64,000 nt of DNA from Cryphonectria parasitica EP155 (taxonomy: Eukaryota > Ascomycota > Sordariomycetes > Diaporthales > Cryphonectriaceae): contig NW_024468917.1 of the NCBI RefSeq assembly GCF_011745365.1, forward strand, positions 2,785,501-2,849,500, in the 5' to 3' direction. Below, piece by piece: positions 37,878 through 48,939 of this stretch. The notes beneath the pieces were generated by a model, which worked only from the letters and a program-made list of their open reading frames with translations, was not told the origin of the DNA and made no database searches. Numbering within the stretch: position 1 is the first letter of the stretch; each line of letters begins with the position of its first letter. The position numbers were made by a program, and so were the translations under genes.

Positions 37878-39485
37878 CTATTCACCCACCACGATGCAAT
37901 CCTCCTCATCAGTAGGTAATTCAAGGCCGCTCTCTTCATCTAGACTATCCTCATCTCGATTGACTGCGTTTTGAGCCCTCTGTATATCCTCAACCCCTGC
38001 AAACTTCGAATTCGTGCTTACATCGATCTTTCTTCTTTTACTAGGCTTCAGCGCCTCAATCTGCTTTCTCAACATCTGATTTTCCTCCAATGCTCTTGCA
38101 AACTCGAGATCTCTCTCGTTATAAGCCTTTTTTATCTTTCTGAATAGCATACAGCAGTCTGAGTCTGTTGAAAGATGCTGCTGAGTTTCCTATAGCTGGT
38201 AATATAGCTGTTTAGCCTTGTGAGGCGTTGAAAAAACTATAAGCTAGCTTGATGAGGCTTTTGGAGGAAGCTTAGATACTATTGATGGTATTGAGGCTGA
38301 ATTTGACTAGCTCTGAATGCTTGGTTGACTGTTCTCGAGAAGAAGAGGGCTTAAGAGCGCTTTGGAGGATCTCAGAGGCTATAAACTAGTTGCTTTCCAT
38401 CCAGATCTAATATTCTAGCTTAAAAGACTTTTCAGATGAGCTAGATGATAGTGCTTAAGGAATAAACGTTTGCTTGCAATAGTTGAATCCTCCTATTAGC
38501 TTATATTGCTAACTTTCTTTCTGTATGCTTGTTTGAGAAATGAAAAAATCTCTAGATCGAGAGATTGAAGTATATAAGAAATATAAGAAGGCAAGTAGAT
38601 CAACAGAATGTTGTTTTGATAGCATTGCTATATAAACTCGTTAGTTTTATAGCTGTTATAGCTATTCAGAACTAATAGTCTAATCTCTGAGGGATTCACT
38701 GATAAGCTGTCTGGAATGAAGATCTTTTCTAGCTATTCAAGTGCTATTTTATCATTAGTTCATCTGTTTGATATAGCAGTAAACTGCTAGCTCTTAAAAA
38801 GCTTCAAATCAATAGGAAACTACTGCTGCTATACAGTTTGCCCTTTGAAAATCACCAGAGGAAGGAGATAAGCTTCCATAGCTGAGATACACTTGAGGAA
38901 AGAGGTCCAGGCTTTTGATCCAAGCTCTTTTCTTTGGATTGAACATAAAGAGAAGCCTCCAAGAACTAATCCATTCTCTCCTTAGCTCTCCATAAGCCCA
39001 GCTTCATCCATATTCCATCGATTAGCTGGCTTAATAGCTTGGATGCAAGAAAGATTGAAAAGATAGAACCAAGGCTGTATTATCTCTGTTATAGCTCCAT
39101 TAGTTCGTTCAGAAGCTATTCAGCGAGTTCTTCTGATCTGCATCTCTGAATTTCTCTTCAAAAAACCCTAGATCCATCTCTTTCCAAGAGATTCAGTATC
39201 TCCTTTGATGAGAAGGATCTTCCGTGCGAAGAATCTCAACTCTGAATGGCTTGATGAAAGCTCTAAGCTTTCCTAAACCAGGATCCATTCAGCTAGTTTT
39301 CTTTCTTGAATAGAAAAGAGCCTTTGAAAAGATTCAGTATCTATCTGATGAGACTGAACGCCTGTTAAACAGTTCTGAAGTGTTGTATAAGGGATACCTC
39401 ATTCGATCGAGGCCTTGCGAAGAGAACAGCCTGTCTTGATAGCCTCGAGGGCGGCAACGATTTCAGATTCCGTATACTGCTTCAT
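37878..39485 (-). pseudogene. Transposase of element 1, degraded
   Basis: It starts with an ATG at 39485 and reads MKQYTESEIVAALEAIKTG, a psq-type helix-turn-helix as in Fot1/pogo transposases. After about 28 codons TGA interrupts IPYTTLQN. The middle, where the CENP-B DNA-binding and DDE catalytic domains belong, is so mutated that the acidic triad cannot be placed. Only the last 90 codons (38150-37878) stay open: a Lys/Arg-rich coiled stretch, KPSKRRKI, and an acidic end LPTDEEDCIVV. Full length would be about 535 codons, normal for the family. It is not functional. Confidence 0.85.
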
Positions 39486-39575
39486 TGGACTGTATTTACT
39501 TTATGCTGAAAGTTTGAAGTGAATTGGAAGAGGATTGATGAAGAAAATTAAAAATATATCGAGGGGTTGAAAAGG

Positions 39576-39618
39576 CGGCGTGGTTGACCAGGGTGATCGG
39601 GAAGGGGGTGCTTTGACT
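39576..39618. repeat. Right terminal inverted repeat, element 1
   Basis: Inverted counterpart of 37536-37578 (42 of 43 positions match), followed immediately by the TA duplication. Confidence 0.93.
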
Positions 39619-41278
39619 TATTCCATATCGGACACCCTTCATAGGATATATCGTGTCAGCTATGCTCAACCCTGAAAGATTCGTATCCAGTATATTGTGA
39701 GCTGAGCATCGTAGCTGCAACCTTGGCGACAGGCGAAGGACGGCACTGGCTCACTCATTCCTCCAGCTCCAAATACGGCTGGCGCAGACCCGTCCGTATC
39801 AGGGCTGGGTTTGGGTTCTTCATGCTGCTTTCCAACCCAGAACACATCATCGCTATCTTCAAGGCCACGAAGCAAGCTGGTGCAAAGCCGGCAACCAGTA
39901 TGGCACTTCGCAGAGCATTCGGTGCCTCAGTAAAAGCAGCCAAATACTGGGACGCGGATGACTCGGGTATCGCGGTTCAACCGCGCAAGGGTAGCCATGT
40001 GCCTCCAGAATGTCGCGTGCATTTCTGGACGGCTCATACCGCATAGATATTCTTGGCCGGAAGCCATCTACAAGGCTCCAAACGAGCGTCTCATTCTGGC
40101 CCTCGAAAAGCAGCTCAATGCTGAGGGTATCCAGGAACAACGGACACATTACCCAGACTTGTACGCCTTCGTTCAATCAGTAGTAGGCCGGTCCGCTACA
40201 AAGACCCTAATGGGCCCATATCTACTGGAGCTAAGTCCAGACATTTTGGATGACTTCCAGATTTACGACAAAAATTTACTCAAGTTCCTCTTTGGTTGGC
40301 CGCGCTGCTTGGCGCGTGGCGCCTATCAGGCGCGAGATCGACTTCTGATGGCAGTGGAGAAGTGGCATACCAAGGCACACAAGAAAGCCAGTGAGAATGT
40401 TGATAAAATTGCGCCCGAGGATCCGGAGTTCGACGCGTATTTCGGTTTCAAATTGATCAGAGCAAGACAGAGTGCGATGATGAAGATGGGCGTTTTAGAT
40501 GACCGCGACAGAGCCACTCCAGACTTAGGCTTGATGTTTGCGTAAGTGGATACTGAGACCTTACCCCGGTTGTCGTCTTGAATTCCGAGATACTAATTGC
40601 TCCTGCTATGGGGAAGGGTAAACTCGAACGTGCTCCGAGCAATGTTCTGGTTCACACTCCACGCTCTTCGAGACGTCACTTTACAATCTCAACTGCTTGC
40701 TGAGACACATATGTGCCAGCGGCCCGATAGTCTGTTTGACATTGCAGCACTTGGTCGACAGCCTTTACTTCAATCCGCCTTTGCGGAAGCTTGTCGATTC
40801 TACGTCGCTATTGGTGTAACGCGTACCGTGAAAAATTGGGATCTGAAGCTTGGAGAATGAACCATTCCTGTGGGCGAGACACTCTATTTTCAATCGCAAG
40901 GCCGCTTTCATCGATGAGGCCTGGAACGCTATGGGCCATAGTCCGGGAAAACCACTGGCTATCTTCGACGCGGAACGTTTCCTTGTCGCCCAGGATATTA
41001 ACGCCACAACTCAACGTGACGAGCCAACATTCTCGCTAGAGGGCCTAGCTGGATGCTGGCTGCCCTTCCGAGGGGGCCAACGTATGTGTTCAGGGCGGCA
41101 TTTCACAAAGTCCCGGATGCTGGGAACATTTGCTATGCTTTTTACCAGATACGAGCTGGAGCTAGCTCCCGGTGTTGGTGATGTCAAACCGGATCTGAAA
41201 TGGTATCCAACAGGGACATTACCGCCATCAGACAAAGTTCTATTTCGGATCCGTATGAAGGTCGGTGTTCAAATCTAG

Positions 41279-42902
41279 CACTGTTGATGAAAAGTGTCTA
41301 TTAATCATAGAATATCTTCTAACATGAACCTTCAGCATAATTAACAGCTCATGGCAGAGTATTTGCAATGAAATCCACGATTGATACATATCTTGTTCAA
41401 GGTGTTGATTATTTTTACTGTTCTCTCGTTTTTTCTTTCAAACAATAGTGGCAGTAGTCTATGTTTCGGCAATTTGGACTTCCTGAAGCTGATCAAGCAA
41501 TTTTGCAACCTTGCTCGTATATCATTTTGCAGACACCGGATTGGTTATATCTTGCAAATTTGTTAGTGGATTGCGCACATAATTGTACATGTTATCCTCT
41601 GTACAATAACAATAATTTTCTTTGCAGTTTTGCTTCCGTCTAAAACAGCAAATTAGCTTGGCATTGCTGTTTAAGCTTTCCTTTCACTACCAACACTTTT
41701 GTTACAGAGTTCGCCTGCTTAACAGAGCGCAATTTGAGGACATTCACAAATGATTAATAGCCTGCTAAATGTCATGATCTACTTGATGCAGCTAGAAGTT
41801 CTATAGGGATAAACAATAATTACTATCAGGAAGAGAACTCCAACGAAATACCCTTGCTGTTCTTGTTCTGCATTGTTTGCAAGCACACACAGGCGAAGAC
41901 TCTTTACTTTTTCCAGGTGTGTAGATGATTCCTTTACTTAAATGCTATAATCGTTCCAGTCTGTAGTGCATAAACCTAGCAGGGCCATGAGAATATAGCT
42001 GGTTTCCCGCCCGCTATTGCGATCCATTTACAACAAGTGACGAGACTCAGCACAGAGCGGGTCTACATTGCTTGAACATGTAACCTTTTCTGAACCGGCC
42101 ACAGCCAACTTCGATTAAAGCCCTTGGGACTCTGTGCCGATTCTCCGTCATGACTATCTTCGTTTTTCGATGGAGCTGGATAATAGCGTTGATAGTATGC
42201 AGTTTATAGTTGTATGCTACGGTCCATCTCCCTACCTCACCATACGTCTTGTGATTCACTCCTACAAAACATAGACCCATTTTCAGCCCTCTTCTTTGAA
42301 TCTTCAAGCAGGCAAGCAGGGAGAAGGCTGGTCGCGAATGGGTCTCTTGAGAATGTCGCAAAATAAGAGTAAAATGGTCAGATTTCCCGCAACCAAAAAA
42401 AGTGACACCACCTAACCAATTTAAGCAAAGTGCCCATGCGCGGTACTACGTAGTGGTGCTGCTGCGCCAGCCCTCCAATCTTAGCAGGGCTCGGTTATTA
42501 CTATACCACGTATTTTACCGAATGAGCAACTTGTGTTACTTTTTTGAATCCATGCCTCTCCCCAATGGAATCCTTCGTTACCAGTGACGGCAAAACATCC
42601 CGGTAACTCGGCAGGATTCCCCAAATTTAAGTCCAAGGGGGCGGCAGGGTGGATACGAAATAAGTGGACAGAGCTGATGGACCCCACGGACGATGTAACA
42701 TAGTGCCAGTATATTACAGTATTTGGTGAACGCAGTCCCGTCTCCACAGAGCAACTCGCAGATACTCTCCGGAAAATTTCTGTGTTTGTGAAAGTGCAAG
42801 GTTCAAATTGAAGTTGGTCTATGCCATCTCGAACTACATCTCCACACGCTTTAGGGCGGAATCGAACTAGACCACCAACTTGACACAACCGAATCCAGAG
42901 CC
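41279..42902. other. Intergenic, AT-rich, no gene recognised
   Basis: No coding pattern or repeat was supported. The sequence just before 42903 should hold the promoter of the next gene. Confidence 0.5.
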
Positions 42903-43833
42903 ATGTCCTCCTCGCTCCTCCCTCTACTTCTGACAGCGATAGCGCCATTAGTGGCCCGGGCGGCGGATACCAGTTCGTCGTCGGCAGTGCCCACTTATAA
43001 CTATATTGACACCATATCGGGCTACGATGAGCTGTCGACGTGCGCAGAGAATGTGCTGTCAACTATTGTGCGTGCACAATATAGCGGCTGCGGAGACCAT
43101 GGTGCCTTGACTAGCTACACCTGCTTCTGTACGGACAGCTCTTCTCTCTTCAGCTACGAGATCACGTCGGCCATCTCCGAGTCTTGCGCTACATCCATCT
43201 GGTCAGCGCAAGCCACGAGCGCGATCCAAATCTTCAATTCATACTGTGATCTAGGGGTGGAGGCTGGATTGGTTCCAGCTACAGCTAGTGAGTGGAGAAA
43301 CTCGGGTCCAAGGGTCGCGTATCAAAAATAGGCTGTCCTGTTGACTTGAGGAACAAGTAGCCGCTACAGCGAGCGCTACAGCATCCGCAACACCTGCTGC
43401 AACGGCCTCGACAGCCGCTTCTGCGACAGCATCTGCGACGACTTCCACGGCCTCATCCGCTGTTGTCTCGTCGACAAACGGGTCGGCTTCATCGAACGAT
43501 TCCAGAACCACCGCGATCGCAGCAGGCGTGGCAGTCCCTGTAGGCGTCATAGGGCTCTCGCTCATTGGCTGCTTGCTCTGGCGTCGGATTCAGAACAAAC
43601 GGCGGGGGGCTAGAGAGGACAAGCAACGGCGGCTCGAGTCAGTGCCTCAGGAGACACTCGCCGACCGGTTTGGGCCCTGGGGATATCAGCAGCAGGGACA
43701 AAGCTTCTCGCAAGATCCAGCTGAATTGCCCAATCAACACCTAGCAAAGCAGAGTGCTGGATATCCACAAGAACTACCCGGTCAAATGCCGCCGACAGCG
43801 GAGCTGGATGGGAGTCCAAAGACGACATTCTAG
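42903..43833 (+). CDS. Six-cysteine, Ser/Thr-rich single-pass surface protein (CFEM-like layout)
   Basis: Exons 42903-43287 and 43361-43833 (donor GTGAGT, acceptor GTAG) encode 285 aa. A signal peptide (LLPLLLTAIAPLVARA, cleavage about residue 20) precedes an extracellular domain. That domain has six cysteines spaced C-x19-C-x11-C-x1-C-x18-C-x21-C, approximately, over residues 47-123. A Ser/Thr/Ala linker with repeated SAT/TAS units follows, probably O-glycosylated. Then come one membrane helix (about residues 180-203, GVAVPVGVIGLSLIGCLLW), a basic stop-transfer stretch RRIQNKRR, and a Gln/Pro-rich cytosolic tail of about 75 residues. The design resembles fungal cell-wall sensor or CFEM-type membrane proteins, but CFEM domains have eight cysteines, so membership is uncertain. 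An alternative acceptor three bases upstream would add one residue. Confidence 0.82.
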
Positions 43834-44857
43834 CTTATGAAGAGTACAAAAAAGTTGACAAAGAGTACTAAAGATTGTTAAGGGATACAACATTATGACT
43901 CATTCAATATTGAACAAGTAGGCTATGATAAGTCACAAGCAACTGGGACCAAGTATTAAAACTGAGTATCTATCATCCGAGCTTAGATGAGGAATAATTA
44001 CATAGCCCTTGTTAGTGTTAGGGTCACTCAGCGTATCAAAAAAACTGCTTACTTCAAGCATTGGACTAGTAAATAATTAATACGAAAGAGGCATGAATGC
44101 GAGTGAATCAGTTTACAGAGCTAAATACGCAACTATACGTTTGCTATCATCGGATAGAATAACATTATATGGAGGCTTTTCAGCAGTGACCCTATCCCTC
44201 TTGCTGTTGTATTGAAGACATCAAGACTGCTATTTCACCTTGGACTAATGTATGCTTTCCGATCAGTTCCTCCTTCTGATAGAACTAGTTAGAAGAGGAG
44301 ACTTATAGACAAAAATGCAAATGTGATACTCCACATGTCACTAGTGACAGGACTTAGATGGGCATTTTGGCTAGGAGTATTGACAAAGGCACAAACTATT
44401 CGAGGGGTGCGATTAACAGAGTAAACACGGTTCTTTTGCACATGGAGCAAAGGGATAATGCGGAGTATTCTTCATGTGACACTAGGTATGCATCAGGCAT
44501 CACATTGTTCGGCCAGGGTAGATGTCGGGCTGAAGCAGGCACTTACTAACCTCTCACTGCACAAGACAAATTTAGCACGTGTGCAAGCTGGCGGGTCCAG
44601 GTACAGCAACAGTATAGCGAGCTATACGAAAGCCAACAGTTCTAGTATGCTGAATTATGTGCCAGTAATGAGAAACGTAGTACGTGGGTATTAGACATTA
44701 AATAATACTATAGTGCAGAATATGTCCTCATATATGATCTGGAACTCAGATCCGCGGCCTTACCAAACGCACTCCAGCCTTCGATGCGCTTCTGATGACA
44801 CACTCCGAGCCTCACGTGTAACCGAATTGGTCCTCGTGGCCCCGATGCCTCCTTTGT
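43834..44857. other. Intergenic between convergent genes
   Basis: AT-rich sequence with no supported gene, between the 3' end of the surface-protein gene and the proposed last exon of the secreted-protein gene. Confidence 0.5.
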
Positions 44858-46427
44858 TCATGGAACACTAGCAAACTTCTCATGAAGTGTCAACACAGCC
44901 TCATCTGCGTCATTCAGAAACTTCTCGAATCCCGATGTGGTAGGCGATTGAGGCAGATCCCTGAACTCGAACAAAGGCACCGCACGCTGTGTCTTGTACA
45001 TATTCTCTGTCTGTGTTCCAAGCCCTCCAATAGACTTGTCAAGACTAGAGTCGAGATTGGACAGTGCATCTTGAGTGCCGCTTCCGGTACCAATGCCCTG
45101 GATCCTATTAAATCTGTCAGCTAATAATTACGTTTCCGATTTGCATCATATTCGAGGGCTTGAGAAGTGTAGAGCATTCGGGGCATCTGAGGTTGGATTG
45201 TCCGGGGTTTTTGGAATGAGCCGATGCTTCGAACTCAACTTTTACCGTACCAAGTTTTGACATTAACCGAGTTTTCGGAGTTTTGGAAATTCAACTTGGC
45301 GAATTCGCCGTTGGGAACTGGCTTCGTGACGCTGCCGGAGCAGTAGGTCTTATCTAGGCTACACAAGCTATCAGTCTAGGAATCATAATGAATTCGAATG
45401 ACTTACGTAGTGGTCGTGCTCCCGCTACTCTTTGCTGATTGGTAACACGCAAGAATGTTGAAGAGGTCGTAGAGGTCGCCTGAGATCTTGGATTTGACCT
45501 GTTTGAATATCGTGTTGAATTCGGTCCGAGGCATGAAAGTCGTCATGAGCTTCACGCTTTCGCCAGGGCGCAAGAGGTAGTCATTTCCAACTCCCTTAGC
45601 ATAAGATAGCACCAGGGAGCAGAAGCCGAGAACATCATCGGTGACTTTGTCTGCTGCGATACCATTTGGGCTGGTCTGGAAGAAGTCCTTGGTGACAACG
45701 ACGAGGTTGACGCCCCCCGGACTGTGATGTGCTCCAGTCCTTATGGTCTCATAGCCGTCCAGGATGTTATGTTCCTGCGGATCTTGCTGTTGTTCTTGCA
45801 TGAGGCTGTATACTCCTTCGAGGGGCATCGGCGCAGTCACTTGTGCGTCCCATGTCACGTCTTCTGCCTTCCAATTTTTACTGGCGCCTTGAATCTTCCA
45901 CGGATCGCAAACACCGTCTCCAATCTTGATGTTATCGGCATCGTCACCAGCCCAAGGCGACCAGTTCACCTGGCATTGTTAAAATCAGCTGCATGAGTCT
46001 TCAGCACTAAGGTCAGCCTTGCACTCACAAAATCTTTTGCAGCTACTGCGCCCGCCTTGGCAGCATCCCCACTGCCAACCTTGATATTCTGGCCGTAGAA
46101 TATGTATTCCGCATGGAGTTGGTCAGGTTTGGAAGTTGTATCCGCTGTTAATGCCCACTGGGAATTCTCATCTTTGTGATCTCCAATGACTGCTCCTTTC
46201 AGCTGGTCACTATCTTCCGCTGCACAGCCTTTGTGTACAAGAGTAAACATTGCAGTCTCGAATTCGGCGCCAATGCCGGCGGAATGATCGAGAGTGGTCA
46301 CGTTTGGGGCATTGCCCATGTAATCCTCAATTGTCTCATTTTGCAAGCTGAAGCCGCGGTGTTTCAAAGGTACAAAGGCTGCTGAGGCAGTGGCCAGAAA
46401 TGACAGACAAAGAAGAAGACGGTGCAT
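44858..46427 (-). CDS. Secreted protein of unknown function
   Basis: Minus-strand exons 46427-46029, 45969-45407, 45358-45251 and 45104-44858 give about 438 aa. The first three are supported by GTGAGT/GTAAGT donors and matching phases. The fourth relies on a weaker donor (GTACGG) and a branch CTGAC 11 nt before its acceptor. Without it translation would stop at 45235 (361 aa). The start is MHRLLLCLSFLATASAAF, a clear signal peptide. The mature part opens with GIGAEFE and WALTAD, then AEYIFYG, IKVGSGDAAKAG and WSPWAGDD. Later come APMPLEGVYSLM, RTGAHHSPGGVNLVVVTKDF, MPRTEFNTIFKQV and a C-terminal LFEFRDLPQSP. I recall similar multi-copy secreted proteins in plant-associated fungi but no assigned activity. 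The GxExE-like start and the GAHH motif faintly recall amidoligases, which I cannot establish. Confidence 0.75.
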
Positions 46428-47317
46428 GATGAGTGACCAGCACTGTGATAAGATGGAATGGAACCTTGATAATGTTAACAAAAGTAATAATGTGAAATGA
46501 TAGAAATTTTCTTGGAGGGTTCATTGATGTTCGTTTCGAGGGTTGGGGAGTGGACGGAATATCTCAATTTATAAATGATTGTCTTGTTGAGGACAGAGGC
46601 GGTAGGATGTAGTTATTTCAAGGCTACCAGCGAGATTGCTAGCCCTGAACCTCATAGGTCGCATCTCGTCCCTTCAATGGGCCACACCGTACTGGGCAGG
46701 GGTTGCTATACTAAGCCGCCCTTGTTACACATATTGTGAAATAGTGACCTTGGGGCCAGAAGCTGTTGGAAGGCAACAGCCGCCTTTGGGCCGAGTTTCT
46801 GATGTGCGAGGCGCAGGGGCGTCCTGGGACAATACTGGATGAGATCTCTCAATCCGTGGCCTGGCCTTTACGGCCATTCCAAAACGCTGTCAACATCGCA
46901 GGAGGTAGGTAGGAGCTCGTTCGGCCAAGTAAAACAATTATTAACGAGACTTTGGGATGGTAGGCAGCCAAAGAGGAAGAGGAAGAAGGCAACCTCAGAC
47001 GTGGGGTCCGCACGACGTCCCCAGGCAGCAGGACTGACCGCAATGGTAGGACATCTCACCTCCCATCCCTATATGATGTAATTAGTGCAAGTCTCGCAGC
47101 CATGGGCGTTATGTACTGCCATCGAAGTGTTAGCGGGTGTTATCGCGCTCTTGTACATAAAGCTGACCACCCCCTCTTACAGCGCGCGTCTACCAAATTA
47201 CCAATCATATCGAGCCCATAAACGAATTTTCCTTTCCCTTGACTCCCTTATCCGATTCCCACAAACTTTGGTCATTCTTTGAGCACTCTCTGGAGCGGTA
47301 AATCGCTCGGCGAAATC
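46428..47317. other. Intergenic between divergent genes
   Basis: Shared promoter region of the secreted-protein gene (minus) and the F-box gene (plus). No coding signal was seen; a GAA-rich stretch lies near 46965-46990. Confidence 0.55.
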
Positions 47318-48721
47318 ATGGTTGCCCCAACTCTTTCTACTTTGCCAACTGAAATTCTGGACAAGATTATTGAATATGCTAGACCAGAAGGTTTCGAGGG
47401 TATGACATTGACTTGCAGGCAAATGTATGAGACATGCAAGCCTTTCTTCGAACACTACAACCAACGTCGCGCTCTCCTTCAAGACTTTGCATACAACAGA
47501 TACCCAGCAGACGCACGACTCTCACCGCGGAACCCAACAGCACTCGATCTCATTACACACATCGCCAATGAGCCGGTAGTGGCTCGCTACATTAGGCATG
47601 CAGACCTCACCTGCGATACCTGGCCTACTCGCTCGAGGCCCGTCCAAGTTCTACCAGACGTTGACAGTGGCGGGCCTGTGGTCGCACTCTTCGCCGATTC
47701 GCCCTATCTAAGACAGGCGGGTCTGGACTGGAAAGAGTACTATGCTCTGATCCAGGATGACTTGGAACAACTTTCTCGCTATTCACAGCATGCCGCTGCT
47801 TTTTTGTTGACACTACTGCCAAACGTCGAGAGCCTGCAGCTACCGCGCCTATGGCAGAAGTGTGAGGAAGCCGAGCAGCTACTGGGTACCATCGTTCACA
47901 TCGCGGCCGCGAATCAAAGCATCGGTTTTTGGGACAGACCTAGTCTCGCAAGACTTGTCGAATTCGAACCATACAGCTCGACAGGGATCGGGCATGAGTT
48001 TGGGCTGGACCAAGCGATTCCCTTTCTAGCCTTGCCAAAAGTACGATCCTTTCATGGCCGCAGCTGCGTCACCGCAGACAACACTTTTATCGAAATTACC
48101 TCAAGAGATCCATACTTAAATTACGGTGCGAGATTGGAGACAGTCAGATTTGAAAGCAGCTGTATTGATGAAGTGGCCATTGCCGCCTTTCTCAAACACA
48201 CCCCACGCCTACGGAAGTTCAAGTACTCGCATTGTACGAGGGGGAGGCGTCAGGACTGGAATATTTGCCAATTCGCCACGGCAATCGAGAGTGGGGCGGG
48301 AAGGACCCTCGAGGAGCTCTCTATCTCTATCCCTCAGTTAGATGGGTCGATAATTCCGGGCAGGGCGTCAATGAGAGGTTTTCAGCGCCTCCAGAAGCTC
48401 GAGTTCCCTCTGGAGATTGCGATGTGCAACGTTGCCCAGGTTCCATCTAATCTTTCTACAGCAGACAAGGACCTGCAACAAGCAACCGAGGACCTTGTCC
48501 CTGCCTCAGTTTCTCGACTCTCACTATTGTCGAACGGCACTGATCGCCATGAGAAGGCTCTTAAAATAATGTTTTCGAGTTTTGCCACGAGAAAGCAGTC
48601 TTGGGTACCTGCTCTCAAGCATCTTCATATATCTTTGGAAAGGGGGGCAGATGATGCGTTTAAGGAAGAATTCAATAGAGTGAAAGCAGAAGCTGAGGGA
48701 GTAGGCGTGGAAGTACAATGA
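47318..48721 (+). CDS. F-box protein
   Basis: A single exon of 467 codons. The N-terminus has a compact F-box: LSTLPTEILDKIIEYA, then LTCRQMYETCKPFFE, residues about 5-50. F-box proteins bind Skp1 and bring substrates to SCF ubiquitin ligases. The remainder has weak leucine-rich periodicity (VESLQLPRLW, LEELSISIPQL, LQKLEFPLEIA, LKHLHISLERG), fitting a degenerate LRR-like substrate arm. The ATG at 47318 was chosen because the frame upstream opens only with TTG. It ends convergent with an ABC-transporter pseudogene whose remains stop about 220 bases beyond. Genes like this are numerous and variable in fungi; the substrate cannot be guessed. Confidence 0.85.
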   Translation: MVAPTLSTLPTEILDKIIEYARPEGFEGMTLTCRQMYETCKPFFEHYNQRRALLQDFAYNRYPADARLSPRNPTALDLITHIANEPVVARYIRHADLTCDTWPTRSRPVQVLPDVDSGGPVVALFADSPYLRQAGLDWKEYYALIQDDLEQLSRYSQHAAAFLLTLLPNVESLQLPRLWQKCEEAEQLLGTIVHIAAANQSIGFWDRPSLARLVEFEPYSSTGIGHEFGLDQAIPFLALPKVRSFHGRSCVTADNTFIEITSRDPYLNYGARLETVRFESSCIDEVAIAAFLKHTPRLRKFKYSHCTRGRRQDWNICQFATAIESGAGRTLEELSISIPQLDGSIIPGRASMRGFQRLQKLEFPLEIAMCNVAQVPSNLSTADKDLQQATEDLVPASVSRLSLLSNGTDRHEKALKIMFSSFATRKQSWVPALKHLHISLERGADDAFKEEFNRVKAEAEGVGVEVQ

Positions 48722-48939
48722 AGTTGGGCATGCCGTAGATATCGGACAAAGCGGCCAAGGACCATGGAATTTTCAAGCTCCGAAATAATGCTAGTATATG
48801 AGTCAACAAAATTCGAGAGCTTCTAGAGTATCTCTCCTGCTTTCGTACGGTCAAGTGACATAGGATGGCATAGAATGGCGAGTAATGGGGTCTTTATTGT
48901 CAGAAAAGTTTAAAAAGAAGCCAGAATATTAACATAGCT

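Larger units (their letters stand above)
37536..39618 (-). mobile_element. Fot1/pogo-type (Tc1-mariner) DNA transposon, copy 1
   Basis: A 2083-bp element with 43-bp terminal inverted repeats that differ at one base, flanked on both sides by TA (37534-37535 and 39619-39620), the Tc1/mariner target duplication. The ends begin AGTCAAAGCACCCCCTTCCC. The transposase is coded on the minus strand and is full of stops. The interior is AT-rich with very many TpA dinucleotides, as after RIP. It sits inside a P450 gene. Confidence 0.93.
37393..41278 (+). pseudogene. Cytochrome P450 (CYP7/8-like) split by a Fot1/pogo-type transposon
   Basis: The N-terminus lies left of the transposon: ATG at 37393, anchor MASNLGLLPYLACALLAAPF, then (after a shift) DTNDMKPVPT up to 37535. 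The frame resumes right of it at 39619 with PYRTPFIGYIVSAMLNPERF. With one TA copy counted the two meet in frame, and VPTIPYRTPFIGY is the proline-rich hinge typical of P450s. The rest reads RPVRIRAGFG, LLSNPEHIIAIFKATKQ, KYWDADDSGIAVQPRKGSH, YPDLYAFVQSVVG, an intron near 40542-40619, and the heme loop FRGGQRMCSGRHFTK near 41070. Further damage includes a frame change near 40045, a TGA where Trp is expected at 40858, and shifts around 40870-40910. The ligand loop and overall pattern resemble fungal CYP7B/CYP8-like sterol or lipid hydroxylases. The transposon is described separately. Confidence 0.82.

Noticed and set aside
43251..43565. Minus-strand Ala/Val/Asp-rich 104-codon frame
   Set aside because: Antisense shadow of the Ser/Thr/Ala linker of the surface protein.
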